Of a stretch of DNA of 64,000 bases, positions 49,556 to 61,045 are shown piece by piece (within the stretch, counting starts at the first letter, position 1; each line of letters opens with the position of its first letter). A program made the translations under genes and the position numbers. This DNA is from Zygnema cylindricum (lineage: Eukaryota > Streptophyta > Zygnematophyceae > Zygnematales > Zygnemataceae), in contig JBBHKE010000410.1 of NCBI GenBank assembly GCA_037447655.1, positions 1-64,000 on the forward strand, in the 5' to 3' direction. Below the pieces are notes generated by a model. It saw nothing but the letters and a program-made list of their open reading frames with translations, was not told the DNA's origin and made no database searches.

Positions 49556-52500
49556 TTACATATTTGGGTTAATTTGTGGTGACCAATACCAACGTTGCTC
49601 CTCATCGGTACCCATTTCTGCGTACATCTGAAAAGAAAGTACCCAACTATAAAGAAAGATGTCAAAAAAGTCACTAAAAACGAAAACATTACAAAATGTC
49701 ATTAATAACAGAAAACCTTATGAAAAAAAAAACTGTTTTTTGTACATCATCGTCGAGGTTGTGTGGAAACAAAATGAAACGGAACAAAATGTAACCGTCC
49801 GCATGAAGGAGATAGGAGCAGTTTACAACAACGATAATTCAAGTTAAGCAAAAACGAGGGATAAACCAAAAATACTATGAACCAAACACCGAATTGTGGG
49901 GAAATTTTCCTAACATCCGGCCACGGGCAAACATAATTTTCCGAAGTACAAACGGCACCCTATTATCTTGGAATAAACTTTTGTGATTGAGTAATAAGTG
50001 TGGAAAAGAAAACTCGCCAGCAATCGCAAGTTGGGAGGCTGGACTTCAGCTTCGAGTTGTTTTCTCCAAACAGATCGGTTTTGACGAAAGGATTCCGAGT
50101 CCATATCAAACAGTTGAATTTCTCCATCTGCAAAACCAGAAGTAACAATTTAAAGCCTCTCAACGTTTTTTCTTTTTTTTTTGTCAGTTTGACATTTTCC
50201 AAAGAAAATCATAAATTGGCGGTACTCACCACGGTAAAAAATAAATTCAAATCACATATTAGTACTCACTGGAATGAGCGTGGAAGAAAAAAAGATGAAA
50301 AGACCTCCATGAACTGCAAACTCCAGTGACACTAGAACGATAAAAATCTCCGTACTTGTAGAGAAACAACGACAAAAAGAAAGAAAAAATATGACACACA
50401 GAAAAGTCGTCCTCTTGAAAATGCAGCTCAAATTCCAATTCATTACTGAATTCCCATTTTGTTTTTTATCTTACTTTTTGGAGCTCCAGAAACACTTGCT
50501 GTAAACGGAAAATCAAGTTCTTGAAAAAAATCCAAAATGTAAGAAATATTGTTGTAATTCAACCAATCAGATTCTGCAATTCCATAAAACCATTTTTTCA
50601 TTTCGTCAGCATTACGACCAGGACAATGAGGCCATGTATCGGAATAAGGCCGTTTTAAAGACTGCCTTTCCGTTTTCTGCAAAAGAAAAAACAAAACAAA
50701 ATAAAGTAAAATATCAGATAAGATCAAATCAGCTCATTTCATATCATACCATATCATAGCATGGCATGGCATGGCATGGCATGGCATGACAATGCAATGC
50801 AATGAATAGCAATGTATAGCAATGCATAGCAATGAAATGCATAGCAATGCATTGCAATGCATAGCAATGAAATGCATAGCAATGCATAGCAATGCATAGC
50901 AATGCAATGCAATGCATAGCATTGCAATGCGTAGCAATGCAATGCGTAGCATTGCAATGCGTAGCAATGCAATGCGTAGCATTGCAATGCGTAGCAATGC
51001 AATGCGTAGCATTGCAATGCGTAGCAATGCAATGCGTAGCATTGCAATGCGTAGCAATGCAATGCGTAGCATTGCAATGCGTAGCAATGCAATGCGTAGC
51101 ATAGCATAGCCTAGCAATGCAATGCATAGCATAGCATAGCATAGCATAGCATAGCAATGCATAGCAATGCATAGCATAGCAAAGCATAGCAATGCATAGC
51201 AATGCATAGCAAAGCAATGCATAGCATAGCAATGCATAGCAATGCAATGCATAGCATAGCATAGCATAGCATAGCATAGCATAGCATAGCATAGCATAGC
51301 ATAGCATAACATAGCATATTGCTTCATATCAAATCATATCGTATCTTATCGAATCATATTATATCATACTGTATCATATCATATCAAATCATATCGTATC
51401 TTATCGAATCATATTATATCATACTGTATCATATCATATCAAATCATATCATATCACATCACATCAAATACTATCATATCATATCACATCATATCACCTC
51501 AAATCGTATCGTATCGTATCGTATCCTATCCTATCCTACCATTCCATGCCATAACATGTCAAAATTGTTCAGTGGGCTACAGAATATTGTTTTTTTATTC
51601 TAAAAATCAGATGATTAGGCTAGTAGAAGATCGATAAAAGTTGCTTTAAAACTAGCTTTGCTTGCCCTCCCAAGAAAAACTTTAAAAAAATGACTATTTT
51701 ATTATTTTGTGGTTTTGTTGTAGACTGGCCGTATGCTGTTAAGAGAATCATAAATTTTGTGAAAAACAAGCTACTCATCATGTCACGTCCCTGCTTTCAC
51801 TTCTAACCAATATTCTTTATCAGTTCAAATCGACAGTCCCGTTCAAGTCAAAAAATACTTGTTTTCAATCCGGTTTCACTTCTAACGAGTATTATTTTTT
51901 AATTCAAATCAATATCCTATTTCAATCAATACTCTTTTTAAGACGTGACTTCACTAAAAACCAAGTATTCTTTTTCGGATGTACCTGAACCAAGCTTCCG
52001 GCTGGTGAGGAGTTGGGACTGTTGTTGTCAAATTGACTCGGAGATTTTCCGGGGTTTCCTTCTCCGTGGTTTTCTTCTTCTGTAAGGTTTGTTTCTCCGG
52101 GGTTTTCTTCTTTGATACCAGGGAGTTTTTCAAGGATTTCTCGTTCATCAAAAAGGCTTTTCCAGAAGTCATCCTCCAAATCTGAAACCCGGGAGTCCTG
52201 AGGTCCAGCTGCTCGAACCGAACTTGCTGAAAAAAAAAAAACCTGCGTCATGTCACTTTCAAAGTAGCCAATATACCAAACGGACATGACGAGTAACATG
52301 TAGAAAGAACAACACATAAAATTTTCATGGCGTTAAGAAAACATGCAGAAAAGGGTAACAGGTCATTTAAGAGGACTATACAAACATCACAACAGACTCA
52401 AAATACTCTATGGAAACCTCTTCCTGTCCCTCTCCCTCTCCCTCTCCTCTCCCAACCACACGCATGCATAGACGTGCTGACATCATTCTGAAGTCCTCTA

Positions 52501-55393
52501 CCCCACACTGTGGCCCTGCATTTCATCCCTGTACAGCTTTCCTTTCCCTCTTCCTCGAGCTTGACTCTCACTCTCAGTGTAACTTAACTGTCACAATCTA
52601 TTGGTGCACGCCTCTCCCTCTCCCCCAATTGTCTTTTCAACTTGCCCTCCCTATTTGCTTTTAAAACACGAAATAAATGTTTCGATCGATGTCTTTCTGA
52701 AAACGGACGCTTTTCCATTTCCGCAACAATAGGTCAACTGCATTTTTTTTGTCTTTTTCCATGGATTTATCTATCAGGGTTAGTGCAAAAAAAAAACGGA
52801 CAACTTACCATCTCCGGTAGAATAGGTGAATGGCAGTTCGTCTTCATTTTCCGGACGTGTTTGAATGAGTACTGGCAAAGAATTTTCGTCTGATTCTGGT
52901 ATCTGTGGTGGCCCAAAGGAAAAAATGACCCGATTAGAGCGCCCATGAGAGATTTTTTTAGTGTTTTTTAGGATTTTTAGGGTTAGCTAAATTCACTTTT
53001 GAAGGCAAACACAACGCAAAACAGTGAGACACATTTCGCAGTAAATGAGAAAGACCTCTATAAGGCTAGTTAAACCTAAAATAACGCAGATAATAGCTTG
53101 TCAAACATGTTAATTACCACAGTACTGAATCGAATTTCTTTTTCTTTTCTCAGTGCGAATTTCTCACTAGCATCGACCTTTACTCCATGCCGCAAAAAAC
53201 TCTTACTTTTGAATCGAAGCCAAACTGTACCTGAGGTTCAAATTCATGTTGATTTGCAACAGGAGGTACTTCCGCTTTTAAAGCGCCTTCTGACGCCTTT
53301 CCAGTCGAATCTGCAATAATAAGTACTTCATCAGAAATTTCCGCACGTTAGGGTTCCAAAAATCACGGATAAATATGTTCAAAGCTCGTTGCAGTATCAC
53401 GTCCATCGCTGTCGAATGTTAAAACAGCGACTCGGTTTTGCTTTTTTCACATGAAACTTGTTAAAAACAGTAATTAAAATACTCACCCGGAAAAGAGGCA
53501 TGTTGACCTGACTGCTGCGATTTTTATTTCATCAAATTTTGTAAAAGCCAGTACCAATAGAACCATTGATATCCTTCAATCGTCGTAATATCGATGGAGA
53601 CTAAATTTGTTTAATTTGTAAATATTGAAATGATGTAACTGACATCTCTACGGTAGAATTTGCAGAAAAATACTTCACAAAAAAGTGCAAAAAAGTAGGA
53701 CTTCATTAGAAAAGTGCGATGGTAAACCATCTGAGTACATGGGAACAAAAAATGAAAGGCACAAAAGGGCTTACTTTCTATATCTGCCTCTCCCAAAAAG
53801 AGTCACTTAAAGTGTTTGCCCTTTCATTTGTACCTGAATCACTGTAGGACAATTGTTGTCGATCGAAAATAGGCGCCTGAGTTCTCTTCGCTTTTTCCGG
53901 TCGATTCTTCCGAGTTTCCTGCGATTTCCGTACCAACCTCAAAATCGAGATTTTTGCAGTAAAACAAACAGCACTTCACAAAGTCCGTCTCCACAAAAAT
54001 GGCAACAACTTCACATCGTTTTCTGCAAAGGGTTTCTCTTCGACAAAAGAACTATGACAGAAAGACAGCAGCGCTTGCTGAGAAGAGTGTCTCTTTGACA
54101 AAACGCTAGAAGAGAAAACCGAAACAGAAATGAGCGAGTGAATTCGTACCTTCTTGCTCAAATAGTGGACCAACCTGAATTCAGGCCTGCCCAATGACAC
54201 CAAGCCGTGACGTCAGACAGTATTGCAAACAGTCACCTGTCCTAGCTTTCCACTCTCATTCGTTTTGAGATCGAATGCATTGGAAGTGGCATCGATAATT
54301 CTGAATAAATAGGAAAGTGGAAAAGCTAAACAATGTTAATATTAGAACCAAAGAAACCTGAAGGACAATACGCACCTGCTCGGTAAAAAATAAATTTGTC
54401 TTTTAAAGTCGGGATCGTTCTCGACTCCCCGCTGATATATACACTTCGCCACAACCTTTTTATTCACCTGTGCTCCAAAACGATCCAAAATGACGCATTG
54501 ATAATTGAGAGAAGACATCAATTGTAATCATTAAGGAGTTACATGAGACATGATACAGATGAGGGAAAGAAATAATCCATGGCTATGCCTTAAAAGGAGT
54601 ACAACTGTAAATAAGTCAATACATCTTCTTTTTGTTTCCAAACTGCAATAGGATTTTTCCAGATCACGATATATTTTTTGGTACCATCGGATAATATGGA
54701 TTGGCTGTAATATGCAACAGAAGGAAGAAAACTAAATGCCAGAAAAAAGCAAATAACGATGTCAATGAGTAAGAAAACGGGCAAAACATAGTGTAGAAGA
54801 TATGGAAAACTAACCAATGTAGAACTGTAAACAAATGAGAAAAACAAACGGGATATGCCAGCGAGAAAAGTAGCAAAAACAGATGTAAATATACACGGAA
54901 AAGAACGGTAACTAAATGGCGGAAGGCAAAAAAGGTACTGCAGTAAGTTAGGAAACAGCTTGCCTTCAGATCGTTGGCACTTTCTTTTTTCAGCCAAACG
55001 ATACCTTCCCTCCGATAGTCCTTAGTGACGTCAGCATTGTAAATACAGAGTGTTCCAGCTGTAACATAGCCGCCAAAGTTTCGGAGTCAGAAAATTAGGT
55101 TGTGATTGTTTTCCTTCAAGATAGAAAAATGGAGGAATAGAGGATTGACAACTTCCAAAACATAATTGGATAAAACATCCTGGTAACTGATAAGGAATGA
55201 AGACATTATTTGGATAAAATATCCTGGTAACTGATAAGGAATGAAGACATTACTTACTCTCTGGATGTCGAGGAGGGTGCGTCGCCATCTTCCAGCAGCC
55301 TGTCTGTGCACACGTCAGCAGCATCACAACATCTTCTGTCGAAAGCCAATCTGTTTTCGACCGTATCGCGATATCCGCGGGCATGTCAGCCAT
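49556..55393 (-). CDS. CG-1-domain protein (CAMTA-like DNA-binding domain), 11 exons, 409 aa
   Basis: Minus-strand exons: 55258-55393, 55005-55058, 54623-54642, 54376-54467, 53934-54022, 53231-53310, 52809-52902, 51985-52226, 50475-50676, 49979-50127 and 49556-49627. All introns are GT-AG, all phases agree, and the total is 1230 nt from ATG to TAA. Exons 1-5 (residues 1-130) follow the CG-1 domain of calmodulin-binding transcription activators: KTDWLSTEDVVMLL and HPPRHPE, then GTLCIYNADVTKDYRREG, VWKQKED, KCIYQRGVENDPDF plus IYFLPS, and a hydrophobic VVAIFVETDF strand. About ten residues of the usual domain are missing at the 20-nt exon 3. Exon 8 is acidic and Ser/Asn-rich, possibly an activation region. 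Exons 9-11 are not recognised. No TIG, ankyrin or IQ motif is seen. A sequence-specific nuclear DNA-binding role is inferred from the family. Confidence 0.68.
50705..51560. repeat. Expanded pentanucleotide array with a 15/30-bp higher-order repeat in an intron of copy B
   Basis: ATAGC, ATGGC, AATGC and ATCAT units fill the intron between exons 8 and 9. From about 50921 to 51105 they form alternating 15-bp units, attgcaatgcgtagc and aatgcaatgcgtagc, giving a 30-bp period. The unit is a multiple of three, so every frame stays open and yields long artificial ORFs. Confidence 0.95.
55145..55257. repeat. Two tandem units of about 55 bp in intron 1 of copy B
   Basis: The sequence tcctggtaactgataaggaatgaagacatta occurs twice, the second copy abutting the exon 1 donor. 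Copy A has the unit once, followed by the pyrimidine-rich insertion. Confidence 0.8.
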
Positions 55394-55505
55394 GGTAGAG
55401 CGAGCTGAAAACGAAGGAGAGGGGAAGAAGATAATATGTCAATCGTAAAGAAGTGTTTTAACGCGCTGCGTATGTTTTCGTGGTTAGAAAGCCAACGAAA
55501 CGCTA
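55394..55505 (-). promoter_or_regulatory. Conserved 5' flank of the CG-1-like gene
   Basis: Upstream of the ATG (to the right on the + strand), about 100 bp is shared with 47580-47690 beside copy C, including pieces such as aaaacgaaggag and ctgcgtatg. It probably spans the 5' untranslated region and proximal promoter. No clear TATA box is identified. Confidence 0.4.
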
Positions 55506-56098
55506 AACGCGGATTCGTCCTTTTTTTCTAAATCGGACGGTTAAGATAACTTGTCTGAATGTCCTGGAAGCTGCCGGCCGTCTGCCTGGCTACATTAAAC
55601 TTCCTATTGTGCGAAAACGTGCGGCTCCGGCTGCGGTGCCCAACGCGCAGCGTGCAGGAAACTGTAACTGTACGGACAGCACTACTGGCTGTAGTGTTTA
55701 GGACTTGAGTAACGTCTTTTTTTTTAAAAAAAAACACACGTGTCTGAATTTGGTGGCTCCACGTGAGTTAACGACCCTCTATTTGAAAATTGTCAAAGTT
55801 TCCGAAACCGACAAATTCCATTGTAGATTCTGTACTTGCGTACCATGTCCGTGTGCCATCTCCATGTTACTGTACTGCAGTGATTCTACAGTTCTGTACT
55901 GTAGCGCAATTTAATTAAGCGGTCCGTGATAAGCCACGAGCTGTAACATCATTTAGAATGTATAATCGAAATAAAACGTGTAACATTCATATTTCGCAAA
56001 CTCTAATAGAGAAATATCATTTTAAGATACAAGTTTTCTATCGCTATATTCGACAAATCAAAAAGTCCGTTCTTTACTATTCTGTAGTATGTTTGGTT
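55506..56098. other. Intergenic stretch, partly repeated at 6.9-7.1 kb
   Basis: The segment 55930-56060 (gtgtaacatt, tatttcgcaaactctaat) resembles 6960-7140. No gene was recognised. Confidence 0.45.
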
Positions 56099-56101
56099 TT
56101 A

Positions 56102-56886
56102 GGGTGCGTCTCTATGTGCCAAAGTAAGGATTTTTTCCTGTCGTTTTCCTGTAAAACTTAGAGCCGTACCGCGTAAGTTTCAACCGTAATAAAAAAAAGG
56201 AAAAATACATTTTGCGTCATCATCGAATTTAAAATGTACTACATGTTGTCGTTTTGTGTTCTTCGACCCACGGCCACGCCAAAAAACGTCATCTTCAAAC
56301 TTTTCTTTAAAACACAGGGCCGAGGTGTTTTTAAAACAAAGTATTTTCGAAAAACAAATAGGAACACGCATTCGCAAGTGTAAAAAGTTTTCCAAAAATT
56401 TCAAAAGAATTCAAGCGACGACGAAAAGTGCACGATCCGCTATGTTTTGTCCGTTTGCGTTCAGGTACGACGAGTTAAAGTACACAATTTGTTTGGTTTT
56501 GTCCGTTTGCGCTTGGTACGGATTTTATTTCCCGAGGGGTCTCAAGATTCCGATGCCATTTCACGTCGAGCGGACGGGAGACGCAAAGGCAAAGTGCAGC
56601 TTCTTCAACCGTGAAACGGCACAGGCTGGATGGCGGTACGTCTACAATGTCACGAAAAGTCATGCGACGTCACAAGCAGTTACAAAAATAGCGTGCGTCA
56701 TCACAGATTGTACACTGTCGACAGCCGTCATGGGCATTGTCGACGTATACAATTGTCACGCCCTTAAGTGACAACTTCGTTTGGTACACATAGGGATACC
56801 CGAAATCCGGGTCCGGCGGATTTGCGCTAAAAAACAAAGGAATTTCTCTTTTTTAAAGGAAGTTTAAAGTACATAGAGACGCACCC
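56102..56886. mobile_element. Harbinger-like non-autonomous element (785 bp)
   Basis: A perfect 16-bp inverted terminal repeat starts GGGTGCGTCTCTATGT and ends with its complement. The flanking direct repeats are TTA (56099-56101 and 56887-56889). A 3-bp TTA duplication and GGG-starting termini are typical of PIF/Harbinger. The 171-codon open frame inside (56256-56771) has no recognisable transposase motif. An older relative lies at 39131-39938. Confidence 0.82.
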
Positions 56887-57059
56887 TTAGTTATGGCGTC
56901 TTCTAAAAATAGTGTTGTGTATCAGGTAATTTACCATCGCGATAAATCCGACAGCCTATATTATCGGTAATTGAACTATGAGGGGTACCGATACATCGCT
57001 CCATGAACCAACGAAATTTTTCGCCGATAATTATCGGTTGAAGGGGGTGGTCCATACAA

Positions 57060-58188
57060 ATATGGCCGATGTAGAATATTAGCTACTTATTACTATGTAG
57101 GATTTAATATATATTGCCATTCGTCCTTAAACAAGGAACCAAACAAAAACCTTAGGTTGTACTATTTAATAAGCATTCATTTGCACATTTCCTTATGATT
57201 TAAAACCCGTATTGGCCAAAAGCAAAGAAAATGTTTGATATAAAATAGACTAAGGCAGTTATTTGCACATTTCTAAAAGTGTGCCAACAAGTAATAAAAA
57301 AAATAAGTAGCATGCTCATAGCTCATGTACTTCACAAGACAACACGGGATACCCTTTAGCTCGAATACCATTTATGGTTGCTTTAATATTAGATAATACA
57401 AATGTAGACAACCTAATTATGAAACCATATGTGTTGACGAGGCCTTGTATTGTTCACACCCAAAGCTACACCGCCAATCGTTATTAGCGTTGTGTACGCT
57501 AATTCCGTCCCGCTTTTTTTTTTATTATTCTCCATTAGCGTAGTTCATTCTATTTTTTTTTTACTCTATTTAGGGTTAATTTTTTAGTACCGTACAAAAT
57601 GGAAGTACGCCATCAGTCAATTAGTGTGGTGTACGGACAGTGTCAGACCGTACAAAATTGTACCTTTTTAAGTGAAAAAGTATAATTAATGAGTTTTAGT
57701 AGCCGCGGACGCATGAGAATGTGCGCTCTAAAAAGGGGGTCTAATCGGGTTGTCAAATATCACGTTCGCACATATTCGTCCAGTAACCACGTTTCGACTG
57801 TGTGAACGTACGATTTGTGTACGATTTGTAAGATTTTGTACGAATACCTATATTAGGGTAAGCATGTTTGCGATCGACATTTATTTTTTTCAAAGACCCA
57901 AATTATAATTATTAAACTATTAGAATGTATGTTTTTTTTCAAAAATTTCAAATTCTTAATAGCGTAAACCACAGTCTTTTTTCATGTACGCTAAAAAAAC
58001 TTCTACGCTAATAACGATTGGCGGTGTACTTCAAACACTTCATAACACTTAATAAACTTGAGTATCCACCAAAGTCCAAGGCTACGAGTTTTGCCAACTG
58101 ACATCTCCCAAAAGTGAACGAAACAAACTTTACCTAATTGAATATATCAATTGCTCGTGCCATCTATATACACCCCACCCTACATTTC
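57060..58188. repeat. Dispersed repeat carrying a MITE insertion (filled site)
   Basis: It matches 8030-8601 outside the MITE. Together the two copies define insertion of the element at 57469-58026. Confidence 0.85.
57469..58026. mobile_element. TA-MITE family member (558 bp)
   Basis: The termini CACCGCCAATCGTTATTAGCGT and its inverse lie between TA dinucleotides (57467-57468 and 58027-58028). The paralogous site at 8435 lacks it. Its ends are almost identical to those at 6323-6542. Confidence 0.9.
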
Positions 58189-58399
58189 ATTTATACTCTC
58201 TACATCAACGGTTTTGGATGGCCACTTGGATTGGTTGTGAAGCGCTAGTTCAGATTATTCAAGCTATCATCTATCTCCATCAGATTGGTTGATCCTCTGT
58301 TTCAAATGTCTCCAATAAGGTGAATCAAAACCTTAAATTCTAAGGGCTTACCTCCCAAATGTCCATATGATCTATTTTTTGTGAGAGCTTTTTATTTTT

Positions 58400-59500
58400 T
58401 GACCAACAACCTCCGTTTGTCAGTTACTTGTGGTTCGGTGCCGTTTTCTATGCCAGCAACAATAGGGCAACCCTCCTGGTAGACCTTTATTCACGCTTTC
58501 TCATTACACCACCATTTAGGCTTATGCTCTTGCTTTCCCTTTTTGCCTTTTCCCCACAATGGAGGAGTACACACATATCACTAGCCTTGTGTCAACCTAT
58601 GATTTTCTTAAAGACCGTCTTGCATAGTTTAACCTTTTATGTTCAACCGTGTGGTCACCTTTTGATATCCCCCATTATTTCATCTCTTTTCCTTCCCTCA
58701 CCCTCGCTCATGGTTTTCATCCCTCCCTTCGTTCCTAAGGCAAAATTGTGATGTGTTGCCTACTTGGTTCGAGTAAGCTTTTAACCATTTTATTTTTATT
58801 TTTTTTAATCTGATTTGTCCCATACGCACTACGTCCCCAATCCAAGTGACCCTCAGGTCTAGCCATTTTGACGAGGTGGCCCTCTTGCCTAACTTGCACT
58901 TTTTCTCACCCACCCCTGTCGTGGTCTCATCTCGGTTTTGGAGCGTGGCTATTGGCTGCTCCTATCATTTCCATTTTGCGTTTCACGCTTGCACCACCAC
59001 CGCACTTATGTTTAGGTTTGGCCTCCCTCATCCATCTTTACTACGCTCTATCTTTTGGTCGAGTGACTATGTGCTTTACCGGAGAAACGTGACTATATCC
59101 ACGATAGTTTTTTCGTTGAGAGGATTCACATATTGTTTATTCATGGTGTATTGATATTATTTTGCTCGACGGGACCCGTCATAATTTTGGTTGCATAATT
59201 TTGGCGAACTTTGCATGGTTACAATTGTTGCTCAAGCGGCATGTTAGAGTGGCTAGATGCGACGTGACTACCAAGAAGTGTGATTATGCACACCGCGATG
59301 CAATGGATGACTTTATTCCGATGGTGGTTGAGATATTTGGTTGTCCAGGAGCTGCTTTATATGAGTTCCTTTTTGTTTGTGGTTGACTCGAGAGTGGTTG
59401 ACTCGAGAGGCCTTAAGAGCCCTTCCAAATTTGTCTTTACGTTTTTTTATGGCCTTACTTATTTTTATTGTCAACGCTTGTTTGTGGCTTTATAATGAGT
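58400..59500 (+). pseudogene. Decayed non-LTR-retroelement-like tail, copy 1
   Basis: Fragments in shifting frames (58846-59154, 59162-59386) parallel the better copy at 59888-60678: FGLPHPSLL, then CDYAHRDAMDDFIPMVVEIFG. Stops and frameshifts separate them. The assignment rests on similarity to copy 2. Confidence 0.45.
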
Positions 59501-59887
59501 GCAAGATTTTATCCTCCATCAGTATACTATTAGTGGATCATGTCCCTTATCGGGCTCTACCGAGCCCAAGGGATCCAAAGGGTTGCTTTTAAGAGACAAT
59601 TTGGAAACTTGGTTAAGTATTGTTTGTTTTAGGTCCTCCATTTGCTATTGTCTTTGTGCTTATTCTTCCCTTCAACACTTTTGATTGGCTTGACCTTGTT
59701 TGCCCTTGTTTGTACGTTGGCTACTTTCACACTATTTTCCCTTTTAGTTTCATTCTACCCTCATTCGGTTTTCCACTTTTGTTTTTTCCCTCCTTTTATG
59801 TTCCCATGATGCCTCGTTGCCCCCACTCTTGTCTTTTGTTTTTCGTTTGGGGACACTCATGTTCTCGCTACTGTTTTCCCTCCTGTT

Positions 59888-60678
59888 TTGGACGGTGTGC
59901 TTGCCTTAAACGGTCCATTTTGGATGCGTCTTGTTCTCTTCCTCCTGTTGCAGTCGCAAACATGCCGGTTCTATCCACTCTTGTTCCGTCGTCAGTTGCG
60001 GGTTGTCGCTGCCATTAAGACCGAGCTTCTCGAGGTTCTTCCTTTCGATTCTTCTTGTGCACCCTTTATCTCTTGTGGTGGACTTGGTTTCGGAGCTTGT
60101 CTTTTGGCTACACCTATTTTATCCACCCTCCATTTCACACCGGCCCAACTCACCATGACCCTCACCACGCCCCTCAGGTTTCGGCTTGACCTCCCTCATC
60201 CACCATTGCTTGGCTCTCTTGTTTGCTTATGTGATCATGTTCTTGAGCCCGACGGCATCCATTTGCATCGTTGCTCCCACGGGGGCGAGTCGATTCAGGT
60301 GCACGACACTATTCGTGACACCATCGCGACCATCGCTTATGAGGGTGAAGGTTTTTGTTCGACGAGAGGTTTCCCCATATTATTCCTTGGCGTCGGATTG
60401 ACATTGTATTAATCGATGCTGCGCGGCGCACATTTGCTGAGGTTGTTTTGGCATACCCTACCTCGGAGACAATTGTTTATCAAGCAGCTCTGCGTGTTGG
60501 TGTAGCCGGCCATGACGCGGCTAGGAAGAAGGAGCGGGATTATGCCCACCGCGATGCTATGGATGTCTTTATTCCGATGGTGGTCGAGATATTTGGTTGT
60601 TTGGGTGTGGCTTTCGATGAGCTTCTCCCGGCTTGTGGCCTTCTCTTGTCCGAGCGTCGGGACTTCGGAGCCCTCTAG
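59888..60678 (+). pseudogene. Decayed Cys/His plus endonuclease-like tail of a non-LTR retroelement, copy 2
   Basis: Frame 1 (59888-60412) carries RLDLPHPPLLGS, a Cys/His cluster (CLCDHVLEPDGIHLHRC) and HDTIRDTIATIA. Frame 2 (60355-60678) continues with RIDIVLIDAARRTFAEVVLA, then KERDYAHRDAMDVFIPMVV and EIFGCLG. A Cys/His knuckle followed by a (P)D...D-type block resembles the C-terminal region of retroelements with a restriction-like endonuclease. Here the positions read ID and E, and a frameshift lies near 60360-60390. The family call is from memory of such proteins and is tentative. Confidence 0.45.
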
Positions 60679-61045
60679 CTTAGGTCCTTTCTTCTTCTTA
60701 CCGTCAATGTTTATCTGCGGCTTTACATCGAGTGCAATTATAATTTACTTCGACCGTCTCTTGAAGTTATGGATCGTCGGCGTGCTCCAAAACTTCTTCC
60801 TCGTGCTTCCCCAGGTTTCGGGAGCAACCGCTCCATAACTCCTTCCCAGTGCTTCTGGAGCCCTCTAGCTTAGGTCCGTACTTCTTTTTACTGTCAATGT
60901 TTATCCGCGGCTTTAAAACGAGTGCAAGCTTATTTCCTTCTTAGATCGTCTCTTGCAGTTATGGATCGTCGGCGTGCTCCAGAACTTCCTCCTTGTGCTT
61001 CCCAAGGTTTCGGGAGCAATCGCTCTGGAACTCCTTCTCAGTGCT
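60671..61045. repeat. Tandem duplication of about 190 bp
   Basis: The unit beginning ccctctagcttaggtcc and containing ttatggatcgtcggcgtgctcc occurs at 60671-60860 and 60861-61045 with scattered differences. It lies directly downstream of the retroelement-like frame. Confidence 0.85.

Noticed and set aside
50734-51327. Overlapping repetitive open frames of up to 197 codons (Met/Leu/Cys/Ala or Arg/Ile rich)
   Set aside because: They read through the pentanucleotide/15-bp array inside an intron of the CG-1-like gene.
54590-54997. A 135-codon minus-strand hydrophobic frame that looks like a membrane protein
   Set aside because: It lies mainly in intron 2 of the CG-1-like gene. The frame is interrupted in copy A by TAG, and only its last 20 nt (exon 3) are needed. 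Some synonymous differences between copies favour this frame, so a little doubt remains.
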